A stretch of DNA of 64,000 nt from Mycobacterium arosiense ATCC BAA-1401 = DSM 45069 (GTDB lineage: Bacteria > Actinomycetota > Actinomycetes > Mycobacteriales > Mycobacteriaceae): NCBI RefSeq assembly GCF_002086125.1, contig NZ_MVHG01000008.1, forward strand, positions 50,024 through 114,023, written 5' to 3'. The notes beneath the pieces were generated by a model. That model did no database searches, was not told the DNA's origin, and saw only the letters and a list, made by a program, of their open reading frames with translations. This document shows, piece by piece, positions 51,281 through 59,056 of the stretch. A program made the translations under genes and the position numbers. Every line of letters begins with the position of its first letter. Position 1 is the stretch's first letter.

Positions 51281-51919
51281 TCATCCAGACGGGTCGAATT
51301 TCGTAATCAGCCAGGAACCGTGGACCTTTTTCAGCGTCACAAGGACGCTGCTCTGCGTCTTCTCGGGATCTTTCCTGTGGGCGCTTGCCGTGGTCTGGTC
51401 GACGAATACCAGCACCACGGCCGAATCAGGATGCAATTCCGAGACTGCGGCCCGAACCACCTTCGCGGTCGCCGTCAGTTGTCCCTTCTCCGCCGTCGGC
51501 GCGACGACATCGTCGGTGAATTTGCTGTAATAGGTCAGAAAGTCGCCGGTGAGATGCGATTTCGCATTGTTGAAATCGCGGTTTAAATGGTCGTAGGAAT
51601 ACGTCAACGCGGCCACGGTGCCGTCTGATGCCGCCTGGATCGCCCGGCGCGCCGCCGCATCACCGACCTGCTGATCCGGCCGATACAGGATGAAGTACAC
51701 GCCCGCAGCGACTCCCACGGCGGCGACGACCAACGTTGTCGCCACGATGGAACGCCACCTTGCCCAATACGGACGGGCCCGCCGTCGAATCGCTGCCAGC
51801 CGGCCCGAGCGTGCAGGTCCCTCGGCAGCGGGCGCCATTTCCTCCTCGTCGGCGGGTGAAGTCTGTACTCCGTCAATCTCTTCGATGCCGTCCACCGACG
51901 AGCCATGTTCGGCAGTCAT
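51281..51919 (-). CDS. Mce-associated membrane protein (Mas), short type
   Basis: A 212-residue Mas protein, with an N-terminal acidic tail, a basic patch (RLAAIRRRARPYWARW), one membrane helix (SIVATTLVVAAVGVAAGVYF) and an exported domain containing HLTGDFLTYYSKFTDDVVAP and ending [12 protein letters not shown]. It is a close paralogue of the protein at 34587. Its ATG overlaps the stop of the long-type Mas gene (ATGA), the same arrangement as the left pair. Confidence 0.9.
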   Translation of the reverse strand: MTAEHGSSVDGIEEIDGVQTSPADEEEMAPAAEGPARSGRLAAIRRRARPYWARWRSIVATTLVVAAVGVAAGVYFILYRPDQQVGDAAARRAIQAASDGTVAALTYSYDHLNRDFNNAKSHLTGDFLTYYSKFTDDVVAPTAEKGQLTATAKVVRAAVSELHPDSAVVLVFVDQTTASAHRKDPEKTQSSVLVTLKKVHGSWLITKFDPSG

Positions 51920-52728
51920 CGCAGGAATTCGATTTTCGACATCTTGAGCTGGCCGCCGTCGCGGGCCATGTTGACGCTGAGCCGAAACAAAGCCGGTGGC
52001 GGTTTTGCGTTATCCGGCCCAATGGGATCGGTTTTCGCCGCCACCAGCACGACTCCCGAATTGTCGCTCAACGACTGGACGGCGACGCCTTCGATGGTGA
52101 CCTTGGTCCCGACCTTGGTCTCTTCGGCCTTCTTGACCATCAGGGGCGACAGCACGGATAGCTGGTCTTTCTGGTCGCCCGTGGACGCATCGATCGTGCG
52201 CTGGACATCCTCCTTGGCATGAGCGGGGTCAATCGACATGAAGGCCGTGATCCCTTGCCGGGCGGCTGCACTGAACTCCGCGGCGAGTTGGCGATTATGC
52301 ACCGCGATGTGGTGCTGCCACAGCATGTACCCGGTCGCGGCGACAGAGGCCGAGAAGAGCACGGAGCCGACGCCGACCGCCACTGTTTTCCGCTTTGGCC
52401 GCCGCAGCCACCGCGGCCGTCCCGGACGCCGGAGCCGTAGCCGCATCCGGGTCCGCGTCGCGGGGCGGCGACGCTCGACACCTGGGGAAGCACCGTCCTC
52501 CTCGTCCGCGTCCCCGGTTCCGGCGGCCCGGCGCAGTTTTGCGAGGCGTGCCCGAGCCGCCTCGGCGCGCGCTTCGGCCTGGGCGACGTCTTCCGCGTCC
52601 GCTTCCGGGACGGGTGCTACGGCGTCCGACTCGACCCCCGGCCGGGCGCGATCGGTCACTTCCGCCGCGTCATCACGTGGGTCGGCGTCAGGCCGTTCCG
52701 GATCGTGCACGGAGAAGCAGCTTATCAC
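51916..52728 (-). CDS. Mce-associated membrane protein (Mas), long acidic-tail type
   Basis: A 270-residue Mas protein. GTG 52728 is used; GTG 52710 is equally possible and would begin with HDPERPDADPRDD. The long cytoplasmic tail has an Ala-Glu-Arg coil (AQAEARAEAARARLAKLRRA) and a very basic patch (RMRLRLRRPGRPRWLRRPKR) before the membrane helix VAVGVGSVLFSASVAATGYM. The exported domain contains AHAKEDVQRTIDASTGDQK and ends GQLKMSKIEFLR. It is the paralogue of the protein at 35156. Confidence 0.87.
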   Translation of the reverse strand: MISCFSVHDPERPDADPRDDAAEVTDRARPGVESDAVAPVPEADAEDVAQAEARAEAARARLAKLRRAAGTGDADEEDGASPGVERRRPATRTRMRLRLRRPGRPRWLRRPKRKTVAVGVGSVLFSASVAATGYMLWQHHIAVHNRQLAAEFSAAARQGITAFMSIDPAHAKEDVQRTIDASTGDQKDQLSVLSPLMVKKAEETKVGTKVTIEGVAVQSLSDNSGVVLVAAKTDPIGPDNAKPPPALFRLSVNMARDGGQLKMSKIEFLR

Positions 52729-52911
52729 TGTGGCCTGGGCCCAATGCCGTCATCGTTCGGCCGCCTTCGTGGCCCTTACATGCGGAAATGCTCGCTCGCC
52801 GGGGAACGGGGCACGGGGGGCGATTGGGATGGTGGGGCGCCAGCCCTCGCCGGCCCAGGTGATCTTCTCCAACCAGGAGAATTTTCTTTTCGGGTGTGGC
52901 AGAGTAATCGG

Positions 52912-53313
52912 GTGCGATCAATCGTTGCTTTGGTTGCCGCATTGCTCGGCGCCGGGGTGGTGGCGGCGCCGCCAGCCTCGGCCGGGCCGACCGTCTGCGA
53001 CTACCCAGCCTGCACCCCGGGCATCATGCCGCATCAGGTCCTCGGCGCGCCGTGTGACAACACCACTTACTACGCCTTCGGTGTCGCCGACGGATACGTT
53101 TCCTTCGCCTCGGAGCCCGGCCGGTTGATGTTCTGCGGCTCGCCGAGGCGATACCAGCCGCGATGGTTCCGCTCACCGCCGATGGCGGGGGTCAAGGAAG
53201 AGAATTCCGACTGCACGAACTATCTGAACTACGTGGCGCAGGCGCCTGACGGTCTGTTCCTGATCTGTATTGCTCACGACGGCATATCGAGCTGGGTCCG
53301 CGCTGACACGTAG
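52912..53313 (+). CDS. small secreted protein
   Basis: A 133-residue exported protein; GTG 52912 gives the signal peptide VRSIVALVAALLGAGVVAAP ending PASAG, while GTG 52894 would add six residues. The mature part has six Cys (TVCDYPACTPG, GAPCDNT, LMFCGSP, SDCTNY, FLICIAH), which suggests three disulfides. No family is recognised. It is divergent from the Mas pair and converges on the TetR gene at 53325. Confidence 0.8.
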   Translation: MRSIVALVAALLGAGVVAAPPASAGPTVCDYPACTPGIMPHQVLGAPCDNTTYYAFGVADGYVSFASEPGRLMFCGSPRRYQPRWFRSPPMAGVKEENSDCTNYLNYVAQAPDGLFLICIAHDGISSWVRADT

Positions 53314-53324
53314 CCGAGTCGCCG

Positions 53325-53927
53325 TCAGTCGCGGGATTTCCGAGGCAGACCGAGCAGGCGCCGGCTCAAATCGGTAACCCGCTCGAGCAAGGTCTCGTCG
53401 TCGATATCGGCTACCAGCGGATGCATGACCGCGGTGCTCAGCGCGCCGGAGAACATGGCGGCCTCGATCCGCCCGTCCAATCCCGCATCGCTCAGCAGAA
53501 CCCGGTACAAACGGTCCATGAAACGTTGAAACGGCTTGTGCTCGGCCAGCAACCGGACGACGACGGGATCGAATTGCAGCGTGCGCACCAGCCGGCGGTC
53601 GCGGACCGCCATCTCAATCACGCCGACCAACAACGCATCTCGCGCCTGGGGCCCGTCGTCGTATGCTTCGGCGGCCTCGAGGGCGGGCTCGAGCCGGCCC
53701 AGTTCGCGCTCGGTCACTGCGATGACGATCTGCTCTTTGGTCCGGAACTGATGGTAGACAGCAGCTTTCGTGATACCGACGGCGTCGGCGATCATCTGCA
53801 GCGACGTACCGCTGACGCCGTGGGTGGCGATCAAATCCAGCGCGGCATCGAGCACCCGCGTCCGTGCCGGGCTGTGCTCGATGAGCCAGAATTGCTCATC
53901 GGTGTCCGGCTCTCGTACTACTCCCAC
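53325..53927 (-). CDS. TetR/AcrR family regulator
   Basis: A 200-residue TetR protein with GTG start. The HTH spans ARTRVLDAALDLIATHGVSG, TSLQMIADAVGITKAAVYH and FRTKEQIVIAVTE. The C-terminal domain has RLYRVLLSDAGLDGRIEAAM and VTDLSRRLLGLPRKS. It is divergent from the membrane-protein operon starting at 54029, and a perfect 18-bp palindrome lies between them, so it very likely represses that operon and itself. Confidence 0.92.
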   Translation of the reverse strand: MGVVREPDTDEQFWLIEHSPARTRVLDAALDLIATHGVSGTSLQMIADAVGITKAAVYHQFRTKEQIVIAVTERELGRLEPALEAAEAYDDGPQARDALLVGVIEMAVRDRRLVRTLQFDPVVVRLLAEHKPFQRFMDRLYRVLLSDAGLDGRIEAAMFSGALSTAVMHPLVADIDDETLLERVTDLSRRLLGLPRKSRD

Positions 53928-53958
53928 GGACCGAGACTAGACGACGCTATTGACCCTG

Positions 53959-53976
53959 GCTAGCCGATCGGCTAGC
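53959..53976. promoter_or_regulatory. 18-bp perfect palindrome, probable TetR operator
   Basis: GCTAGCCGATCGGCTAGC is a perfect inverted repeat without spacer. It is 31 bp upstream of the TetR start (53927) and 52 bp before the membrane-protein start at 54029, the classic place for a shared operator. Confidence 0.7.
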
Positions 53977-54028
53977 TTCGCTCACGAACCCGGTTTCGGT
54001 GGGAATCTCGCGCGGGGAAGGAGTGCCG

Positions 54029-54814
54029 ATGCCCGACGTCGGCGGAAACGATGCAGGCGCCAGCCAATCGGCGCGAACGGCCTCGCGGCGGACCGATGGC
54101 GAGCTGATTCTGCTCTGGACGTTGCCGGCGGCGCTGATCCTGTGGATCGCGTCCTTCTTCCTGTTTCCCGGGTTCAACCCGCCGATGTCGCCCACCATGC
54201 CGGCCGATCAGGTGGCCGCGTTCTACCGCGATCCGGCGCATATCCCGCAAATCCGTTCCAGCATGATCCTGTTCAACTGGTTCGGCGTGTGCCTTGTGCC
54301 GATCCTGGCCCTGATCGTGCTGCAGATTCGCCGTATGGCGCACCGGACGCCGATCTTCTCCTACGCCATGCTTGGGTGCGCGGCCGGCGGTCCGACGTTG
54401 TTTCTCGTCGCCAACGTCTGCTGGCTGCTGGCCGCCTTTCGGCCGGAGCGCAGCCCCGAGCTGACGCAGCTGCTCAACGATCTCGGCTGGATCACCTTCA
54501 CCATTTTGGTCCCGTTCTTGATCGGGCAGTGCGTAATCCTGGCCCTGGCAATCTATTTCGACAACAAGTCCCGCCCGGTGTTCAGCCGGTGGGTGGCCCA
54601 CTTCAACCTTCTGGTGGGGGCCGCTCTGGTGCCGGCGTCATTCGTCGGCGTGTCGCTGACCGGCCCGCTGGCCTGGGACGGCTTGCTGTCTTTCTGGCTG
54701 AAAAACGGCGCCATCGCCGTCTGGATCGTCGTGATGGGCGTTGTCCTGGGCCAGGCCGTTTATCGAGAGCGGTCCGAAAACCGGGAGCGCTCAGACGAAT
54801 TGGCTACCGCATGA
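54029..54814 (+). CDS. polytopic membrane protein of unknown function
   Basis: A 261-residue membrane protein; ATG 54029 has GGAAGGAG at the right distance. About six membrane helices are visible, including LPAALILWIASFFLFPGF, MILFNWFGVCLVPILALIVL, ITFTILVPFLIGQCVILALA and AIAVWIVVMGVVLGQAVY. Between helices 1 and 2 is an exported loop with MSPTMPADQVAAFYRDPAHI. I do not recognise a named family, but the protein downstream has the same layout and shares a Phe-Asn-Leu region, so the two look like distant paralogues. Its stop overlaps the next start (ATGA). Confidence 0.82.
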   Translation: MPDVGGNDAGASQSARTASRRTDGELILLWTLPAALILWIASFFLFPGFNPPMSPTMPADQVAAFYRDPAHIPQIRSSMILFNWFGVCLVPILALIVLQIRRMAHRTPIFSYAMLGCAAGGPTLFLVANVCWLLAAFRPERSPELTQLLNDLGWITFTILVPFLIGQCVILALAIYFDNKSRPVFSRWVAHFNLLVGAALVPASFVGVSLTGPLAWDGLLSFWLKNGAIAVWIVVMGVVLGQAVYRERSENRERSDELATA

Positions 54815-55626
54815 GCGCGGTGATCACACCGCCGACGCCCCCGGCGACGCCGCCCGCAGGGCCCTTCCATCACCGAATCGGCTGGCACCTGCGGCGCGAC
54901 CCCAAGCGAGAACTGTGGCTGGCCTGGGGGGTGCTCATGGTGTTCTACGGCCTCTTCTTCCCGATGTTCTTCATCGTGGCGCAGGTCCAGCCGCCGCCGG
55001 AGCCCACCTGCGACCTTGCGACGCAGGCCCACTGGTTCGCCGAACGTCGCCTCGGCATACCCGTCGGCTTCGGCGTCGTCTTCGCCATCAGCGGCATGAT
55101 CGCGGTCAACAACGCCCTCATCGCGTATTCGATGCGGCGCATGTCGGTCAGCCGCGCGTTCGCTTACTCGTATCTGCTCATCTACTCGCTCAGTGCGGTA
55201 CCGGGGATGCTGTTGCTCAACATCGCGCTGATCGTCGGCACGCTGCGACCGGACCGCGACCCCCGGGTGATCGGCTGGCTGTATGACTTCGCGTTCCTGT
55301 CCTTTGACGGGACGATGGGAGTGTTCCTGGTCGGCTCGCTGATCTGGATGGTGGCGATACTGCTCGACAAGAATCGCGTGTTTCCTAAGTGGTTCGGCTA
55401 TCTCAACCTGTGCAACGCGCTGACCGAGGTGGTCGTGGCGCCCTGCTGGATCTTCCGGCGCGGCGTGTTCGCGTGGGATGGCGAGATCGCGTGGTGGCTG
55501 GACATGGTGGTGTTCGGCATCTACCAGGTCACGTTCATCGTCATGCTGTTTCAGATGATCCGCCGCGAAGACTTCGGGACCGGCGTGCTACCGGACCTGC
55601 CGTCCCAGAAAGCGGTGGCGCAATGA
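54811..55626 (+). CDS. polytopic membrane protein of unknown function
   Basis: A 271-residue membrane protein starting at ATG 54811 in overlap with the previous stop. After a Pro-rich cytoplasmic tail there are about six helices: LAWGVLMVFYGLFFPMFFIV, GVVFAISGMIAVNNALIAYS, LLIYSLSAVPGMLLLNIALI, DGTMGVFLVGSLIWMVAILL, FGYLNLCNALTEVVVAPCW and FGIYQVTFIVMLFQMI. Tight coupling to NorE/NorF-like genes suggests a respiratory or redox role. No haem-ligating pattern is evident. Confidence 0.82.
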   Translation: MSAVITPPTPPATPPAGPFHHRIGWHLRRDPKRELWLAWGVLMVFYGLFFPMFFIVAQVQPPPEPTCDLATQAHWFAERRLGIPVGFGVVFAISGMIAVNNALIAYSMRRMSVSRAFAYSYLLIYSLSAVPGMLLLNIALIVGTLRPDRDPRVIGWLYDFAFLSFDGTMGVFLVGSLIWMVAILLDKNRVFPKWFGYLNLCNALTEVVVAPCWIFRRGVFAWDGEIAWWLDMVVFGIYQVTFIVMLFQMIRREDFGTGVLPDLPSQKAVAQ

Positions 55627-56201
55627 CCGGCCTGGCCGACAAGCCCGCACGCGTGCGGGCCGTGCCGGGCCAACCGGACATGTGGGCCTTTGTCCTGTTC
55701 GAGACCCTGGTATTCACAGCGTATTTCGGCTTCTACCTGTTCTCCCGAGGCCGCAATCCCGAGCTTTTCCTGCAATCACAAGCTCAGCTCGACCTGCGCG
55801 TCGGGGTCTTCAACACGTTGGTCTTGTTGCTCAGCTCATGGTCGGTGGCGCGGTGTGTCCAGTCGGCCCGCGCCGGGGCGTACCGGGCGGCTCTCCGAGA
55901 TGTCTTCATCACGACGTCATTCGCAGCAATCTTCCTGTTTTTCAAGGTGTTTGAGTGGACTCGGTTGGTCCGCGCCGGCAATGGCATCGACAGCAATGAC
56001 TTCTACATGTATTACTTCTTTCTCACCGGCGTCCACTTCGTGCACCTGTTGATCGGCTTCGTGGTCCTCGGCGTCATCATCTACCAACTTCGGAGCCCGG
56101 CGCGGCACGACCAAAATCTCGTCGAAACCTGCGCAACGTATTGGCACACTGTCGATTTCCTGTGGGTGCTCATTTTTGCGCTGCTCTACGTGGTGAGGTG
56201 A
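55623..56201 (+). CDS. cytochrome c oxidase subunit III-like (NorE) protein
   Basis: A 192-residue protein of the haem-copper oxidase subunit III family, in the short NorE form with about five helices. Typical segments are GQPDMWAFVLFETLVFTAYF, LLLSSWSVARCVQSARAGAY, YMYYFFLTGVHFVHLLIGFV and ETCATYWHTVDFLWVLIFAL, the last being the conserved YWHxVDxxW signature. ATG 55623 overlaps the previous stop. NorE supports nitric oxide reductase in denitrifiers; here there is no NorB/NorC or oxidase subunit I nearby, so its partner is unknown. Confidence 0.9.
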   Translation: MTGLADKPARVRAVPGQPDMWAFVLFETLVFTAYFGFYLFSRGRNPELFLQSQAQLDLRVGVFNTLVLLLSSWSVARCVQSARAGAYRAALRDVFITTSFAAIFLFFKVFEWTRLVRAGNGIDSNDFYMYYFFLTGVHFVHLLIGFVVLGVIIYQLRSPARHDQNLVETCATYWHTVDFLWVLIFALLYVVR

Positions 56202-56205
56202 GCGA

Positions 56206-56487
56206 GTGAAACTCAACAAGAGACTGTTGTTCGTCTGGCTGATCCTGGCCGCCCTGACCCTGGCCTACCTGGGGATAGATCACTCCGCCGGAGGATTGCT
56301 GAGATCCAGCGCGGTGGTCACGTCGAGCGTCATCGTCACCGCACTGGTCAAGGTGCGCATCATCTTTCACGAGTTCATGGAGGTGCGAGACGCCCCGGCC
56401 CTGCTGTGCCGGCTCACCGACGCGTGGGTGGTGCTGATTGCCGTTGTGCTGCTCGGCAGTTACTTCGTCGGCAGGCAGGTCCGGTAG
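56206..56487 (+). CDS. cytochrome c oxidase subunit IV-like (NorF) membrane protein
   Basis: A 93-residue protein with three hydrophobic segments (LLFVWLILAALTLAYLG, SSAVVTSSVIVTALVKV, DAWVVLIAVVLLGSYFVG). The segment RIIFHEFMEVRDAPALLCR between the second and third is a hallmark of prokaryotic oxidase subunit IV/NorF proteins. GTG 56206 is 4 bp after the NorE stop. It completes the four-gene membrane operon. Confidence 0.85.
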   Translation: MKLNKRLLFVWLILAALTLAYLGIDHSAGGLLRSSAVVTSSVIVTALVKVRIIFHEFMEVRDAPALLCRLTDAWVVLIAVVLLGSYFVGRQVR

Positions 56488-56507
56488 CCCTTGCGAGCGA
56501 TGGGTCG

Positions 56508-57803
56508 CTAGCCGACCGGCGCGACCGCGTCGGCGGTGGTGAACCTCAAGTGCAGTTCGCTCAGGCCGCGCAGGATGTACGTCGGTTCGTAGGTGTAGCG
56601 ACGCTCGGTGGCCGGCCCGTGATGGGCTTCGTTGATTTCGATGCGCGGCATCCGGTCCAGGATCCGCTCGATCGAGACACGGCCCTCGACGCGGGCGAGC
56701 GGGCCGCCGGGGCAGGAGTGCACACCGCGGGCGAACGCCATGTGTTCGCGAACGTTCTTGCGGCGCAGGTCGAATTCGTGCGGGTTGTCGAACCGGCGCG
56801 GGTCACGGTTGGCCGCACCCGGCAGGATCATCACCACGGTTCCGGCGGGGATGTCGATACCGCCGATGCTGGTCGCCTTGCGGGCCAGGCGTGAGTCGCT
56901 CTTCACCGGGCTGTCCATGCGCAGCGACTCCTCGATGAACCCGGGAATCAGGCTGCGGTCGTCACGCAACTGTTGCTGGATGTCCGGCCGGTCACCGAGC
57001 ACCTGCAGGGCGGCGCTGAGCAGCTTGGCCGTCGTTTCCTGGCCGGCGGCGAACAGGAACGTTGCCGAGCGGACCACCTCGATCACCGGGGGCGTCGACC
57101 CGTCCGGATACTTCGCCGCCGCCAGGGAGGTCAGCACGTCGCCGCGCGGCTCGCGGCGCCGATCCTCGATGTAGTTACAGAACTTGTCGTCGAGCCACTC
57201 GAGGGGGTTGATGCCCACCGACTCGTGGTCCAAGGCGCCCACGCGTGCCTCGGGGCGGTCGGCGCCCAGGACCTTGCGGAACTCCTTGTGGTCGGATTCC
57301 GGCACGCCGAGCAGGTCGGCGATCACCAGAGTGGCGAACGGCTTGGAGTATTCGGCGATGAACTCGCACTCCCCGGTGTCGAGGAACTCGTCGAGCTGAC
57401 GGTCGGCGAGGCGCCACATGAACTCCTCGTTCTGCTTCAGCCGGCTCGGGGTCAGCAGCTTGGCGAGCACCGACCGGGCCTTGGTGTGCTCCGGCGGATC
57501 CATGGTGACCATGTGCTCGTTCATCGGGAAGGAGCTGCGGTGCGCGTCGATCTGGGGGCTGATGTCGTCGCCTTCGGGCGTGAACGGGAGCGGCGGGAAC
57601 GGGCCGCCGAGCGCGACGATGTTCGAGAAAGTGTCGGGGTCCTTATAGACCTCGCAGGCCTCGTCATAGCCGGTGACCGCGACGACGCCGTAGTGCGGCA
57701 GGCGCAGCACCGGGTTTTGGCTCCGCAGGTAATCGAAGTACGGATGCGGGTCCGGGACTAGAGACGGATCGGTAAAGAAGTCGATCGAGTCATAGTCGGT
57801 CAT
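56508..57803 (-). CDS. cytochrome P450
   Basis: A 431-residue P450. The I-helix is TFLFAAGQETTAKLLSAALQ, the K-helix ExxR lies in EESLRMDSPVK, and the haem loop MAFARGVHSCPGGPLARV, in which the residue after the conserved Phe is Ala rather than Gly. A PPEHTKARSVLAKLLTPSR C-helix is normal. It is related to the P450 at 13989. No ferredoxin is adjacent, so it must use one encoded elsewhere. It is divergent from a TetR gene with a palindrome in between. Confidence 0.94.
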   Translation of the reverse strand: MTDYDSIDFFTDPSLVPDPHPYFDYLRSQNPVLRLPHYGVVAVTGYDEACEVYKDPDTFSNIVALGGPFPPLPFTPEGDDISPQIDAHRSSFPMNEHMVTMDPPEHTKARSVLAKLLTPSRLKQNEEFMWRLADRQLDEFLDTGECEFIAEYSKPFATLVIADLLGVPESDHKEFRKVLGADRPEARVGALDHESVGINPLEWLDDKFCNYIEDRRREPRGDVLTSLAAAKYPDGSTPPVIEVVRSATFLFAAGQETTAKLLSAALQVLGDRPDIQQQLRDDRSLIPGFIEESLRMDSPVKSDSRLARKATSIGGIDIPAGTVVMILPGAANRDPRRFDNPHEFDLRRKNVREHMAFARGVHSCPGGPLARVEGRVSIERILDRMPRIEINEAHHGPATERRYTYEPTYILRGLSELHLRFTTADAVAPVG

Positions 57804-57885
57804 CTTCAGTGAGTCCCCCTGGGCTGGGTTTACCGGTGGTGTTCGGCGGCAAGCCGTATCGCCGCCCGATTACGAGATCAGAAAT

Positions 57886-57907
57886 ATGCTGAGCACCTGC
57901 TTAGCAT
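57886..57907. promoter_or_regulatory. 22-bp near-perfect palindrome between P450 and TetR
   Basis: ATGCTGAGCA-CC-TGCTTAGCAT is a 10-2-10 inverted repeat with one mismatch. It is 82 bp upstream of the P450 start (57803) and 91 bp upstream of the TetR start (57999), suiting a shared operator for both genes. Confidence 0.6.
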
Positions 57908-57998
57908 GGCGGTAATGTCAGGGTCAAGGTTGAGGGCGCCGCGCCACGATACGATCCGTGTGGTCGGCACGGGATGGCACACAGTACGGAGCAGGGAC

Positions 57999-58700
57999 AT
58001 GACATCGGCCCGCAGGATCGGGGCGCCGGACGCGAAAAACCGTGGTCTGCTGCTCGATGCTGCCGAGCAGCTGATGCTCGAAGAGGGTTATGCCGCGGTG
58101 ACATCGCGCCGCCTCGCGAATAAGGCGGGGCTGAAGCCCCAGCTGGTGCACTACTACTTCCGCACCATGGAGGAACTGTTTCTGGAGGTTTTCCGTCGCC
58201 GCGGTGAAGAGGCGCTTGAGGTGCACACCCAGCTGATCATGTCGCCGCAGCCGCTATGGGCGCTGTGGCGGTTCGGCACCGATCCCGCATTCACGCGAAT
58301 TTCCATGGAATTCATGGCGCTGGCTAACCACCGCAAAAAGATGCGAGCCGAAATCGCCTATTACGCTGAGCGGCTGCGCGAAAACCAGCGCCAGGCGGTG
58401 ACGGCCGCGTTGGAGCGTCACGGGGAAGTCAGAGAAGATATCCCGCCTGTGGTGTGGACGCTTCTGATGAGCAGCCTGTCGTGGTTCCTGGTTCTCGAGC
58501 AGGCGGTTGGGATTTCCGCCGGTCACGCAGAAACCGTGGAACTAGTGGAAAGTTACCTGCGCCGCGTGGAGGGCGAGCCGCAACCGATCGAGGGTGTGCC
58601 GGAGACCTGGCTGGTTCACCAGTTGCGCAGCGAACAGAGCACGCCTTTGGGGCCGTCCTTGGAAACGACGACGGCGCCGTCTACCGCAAGATCACAGTGA
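57999..58700 (+). CDS. TetR/AcrR family regulator
   Basis: A 233-residue TetR protein starting at ATG 57999. The HTH is LLLDAAEQLMLEEGYAAVTS followed by RRLANKAGLKPQLVHYYF and RTMEELFLEVFRRR. The C-terminal domain has AEIAYYAERLRENQRQAVTA and a tail rich in Ser and Thr. Its last 85 bp overlap the 3' end of the convergent gene at 58616. It probably controls the divergent P450. Confidence 0.9.
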   Translation: MTSARRIGAPDAKNRGLLLDAAEQLMLEEGYAAVTSRRLANKAGLKPQLVHYYFRTMEELFLEVFRRRGEEALEVHTQLIMSPQPLWALWRFGTDPAFTRISMEFMALANHRKKMRAEIAYYAERLRENQRQAVTAALERHGEVREDIPPVVWTLLMSSLSWFLVLEQAVGISAGHAETVELVESYLRRVEGEPQPIEGVPETWLVHQLRSEQSTPLGPSLETTTAPSTARSQ

Positions 58701-59056
58701 AGTCCCGGTGCGCCGGGCTCCGTGCCCGTGGTCGCCACGACCATCGCGTACACGTCGGGTTTGGACAGGTCCAGCTCATAACTCCACGGCTTACCCGGGG
58801 CGAGGTCGACCTCGACGTGTGGTGTGAACGAGTAGGAGTTGTGGCTGTAGTCGGAAAACTTGGCCGGCTCGTGGTCGAGGTAATAGATGCTGGTGTAGAT
58901 CGGGTGCTGCGCGGTGACGGTGTACTTGACGTGGTGCATGACGGGGTCGTCGGCATGCGCCCGTCCGCTGCCCACCAGCACGCCCGCCGCCGCTAACAGA
59001 CAGGCCAACGAGATGGCGGGGCCGACGCCCATCACCGTCTTCACGTTGATGGTCAT
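58616..59056 (-). CDS. secreted MmpS-like protein
   Basis: A 146-residue exported protein whose ATG at 59056 overlaps the enoyl-CoA hydratase stop (ATGA). The signal segment is GVGPAISLACLLAAAGVLVG ending AHAD. The mature part (VMHHVKYTVTAQHPIYTSIY, then WSYELDLSKPDVYAMVVATT and HCDLAVDGAVVVSKDGPKG) resembles the exported beta-sandwich of MmpS proteins, the accessory subunits of MmpL lipid exporters, but no MmpL gene is nearby. It may bind lipid in the cell wall. Its 3' end overlaps the TetR gene on the other strand. Confidence 0.75.
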   Translation of the reverse strand: MTINVKTVMGVGPAISLACLLAAAGVLVGSGRAHADDPVMHHVKYTVTAQHPIYTSIYYLDHEPAKFSDYSHNSYSFTPHVEVDLAPGKPWSYELDLSKPDVYAMVVATTGTEPGAPGLHCDLAVDGAVVVSKDGPKGVLCSLRNW

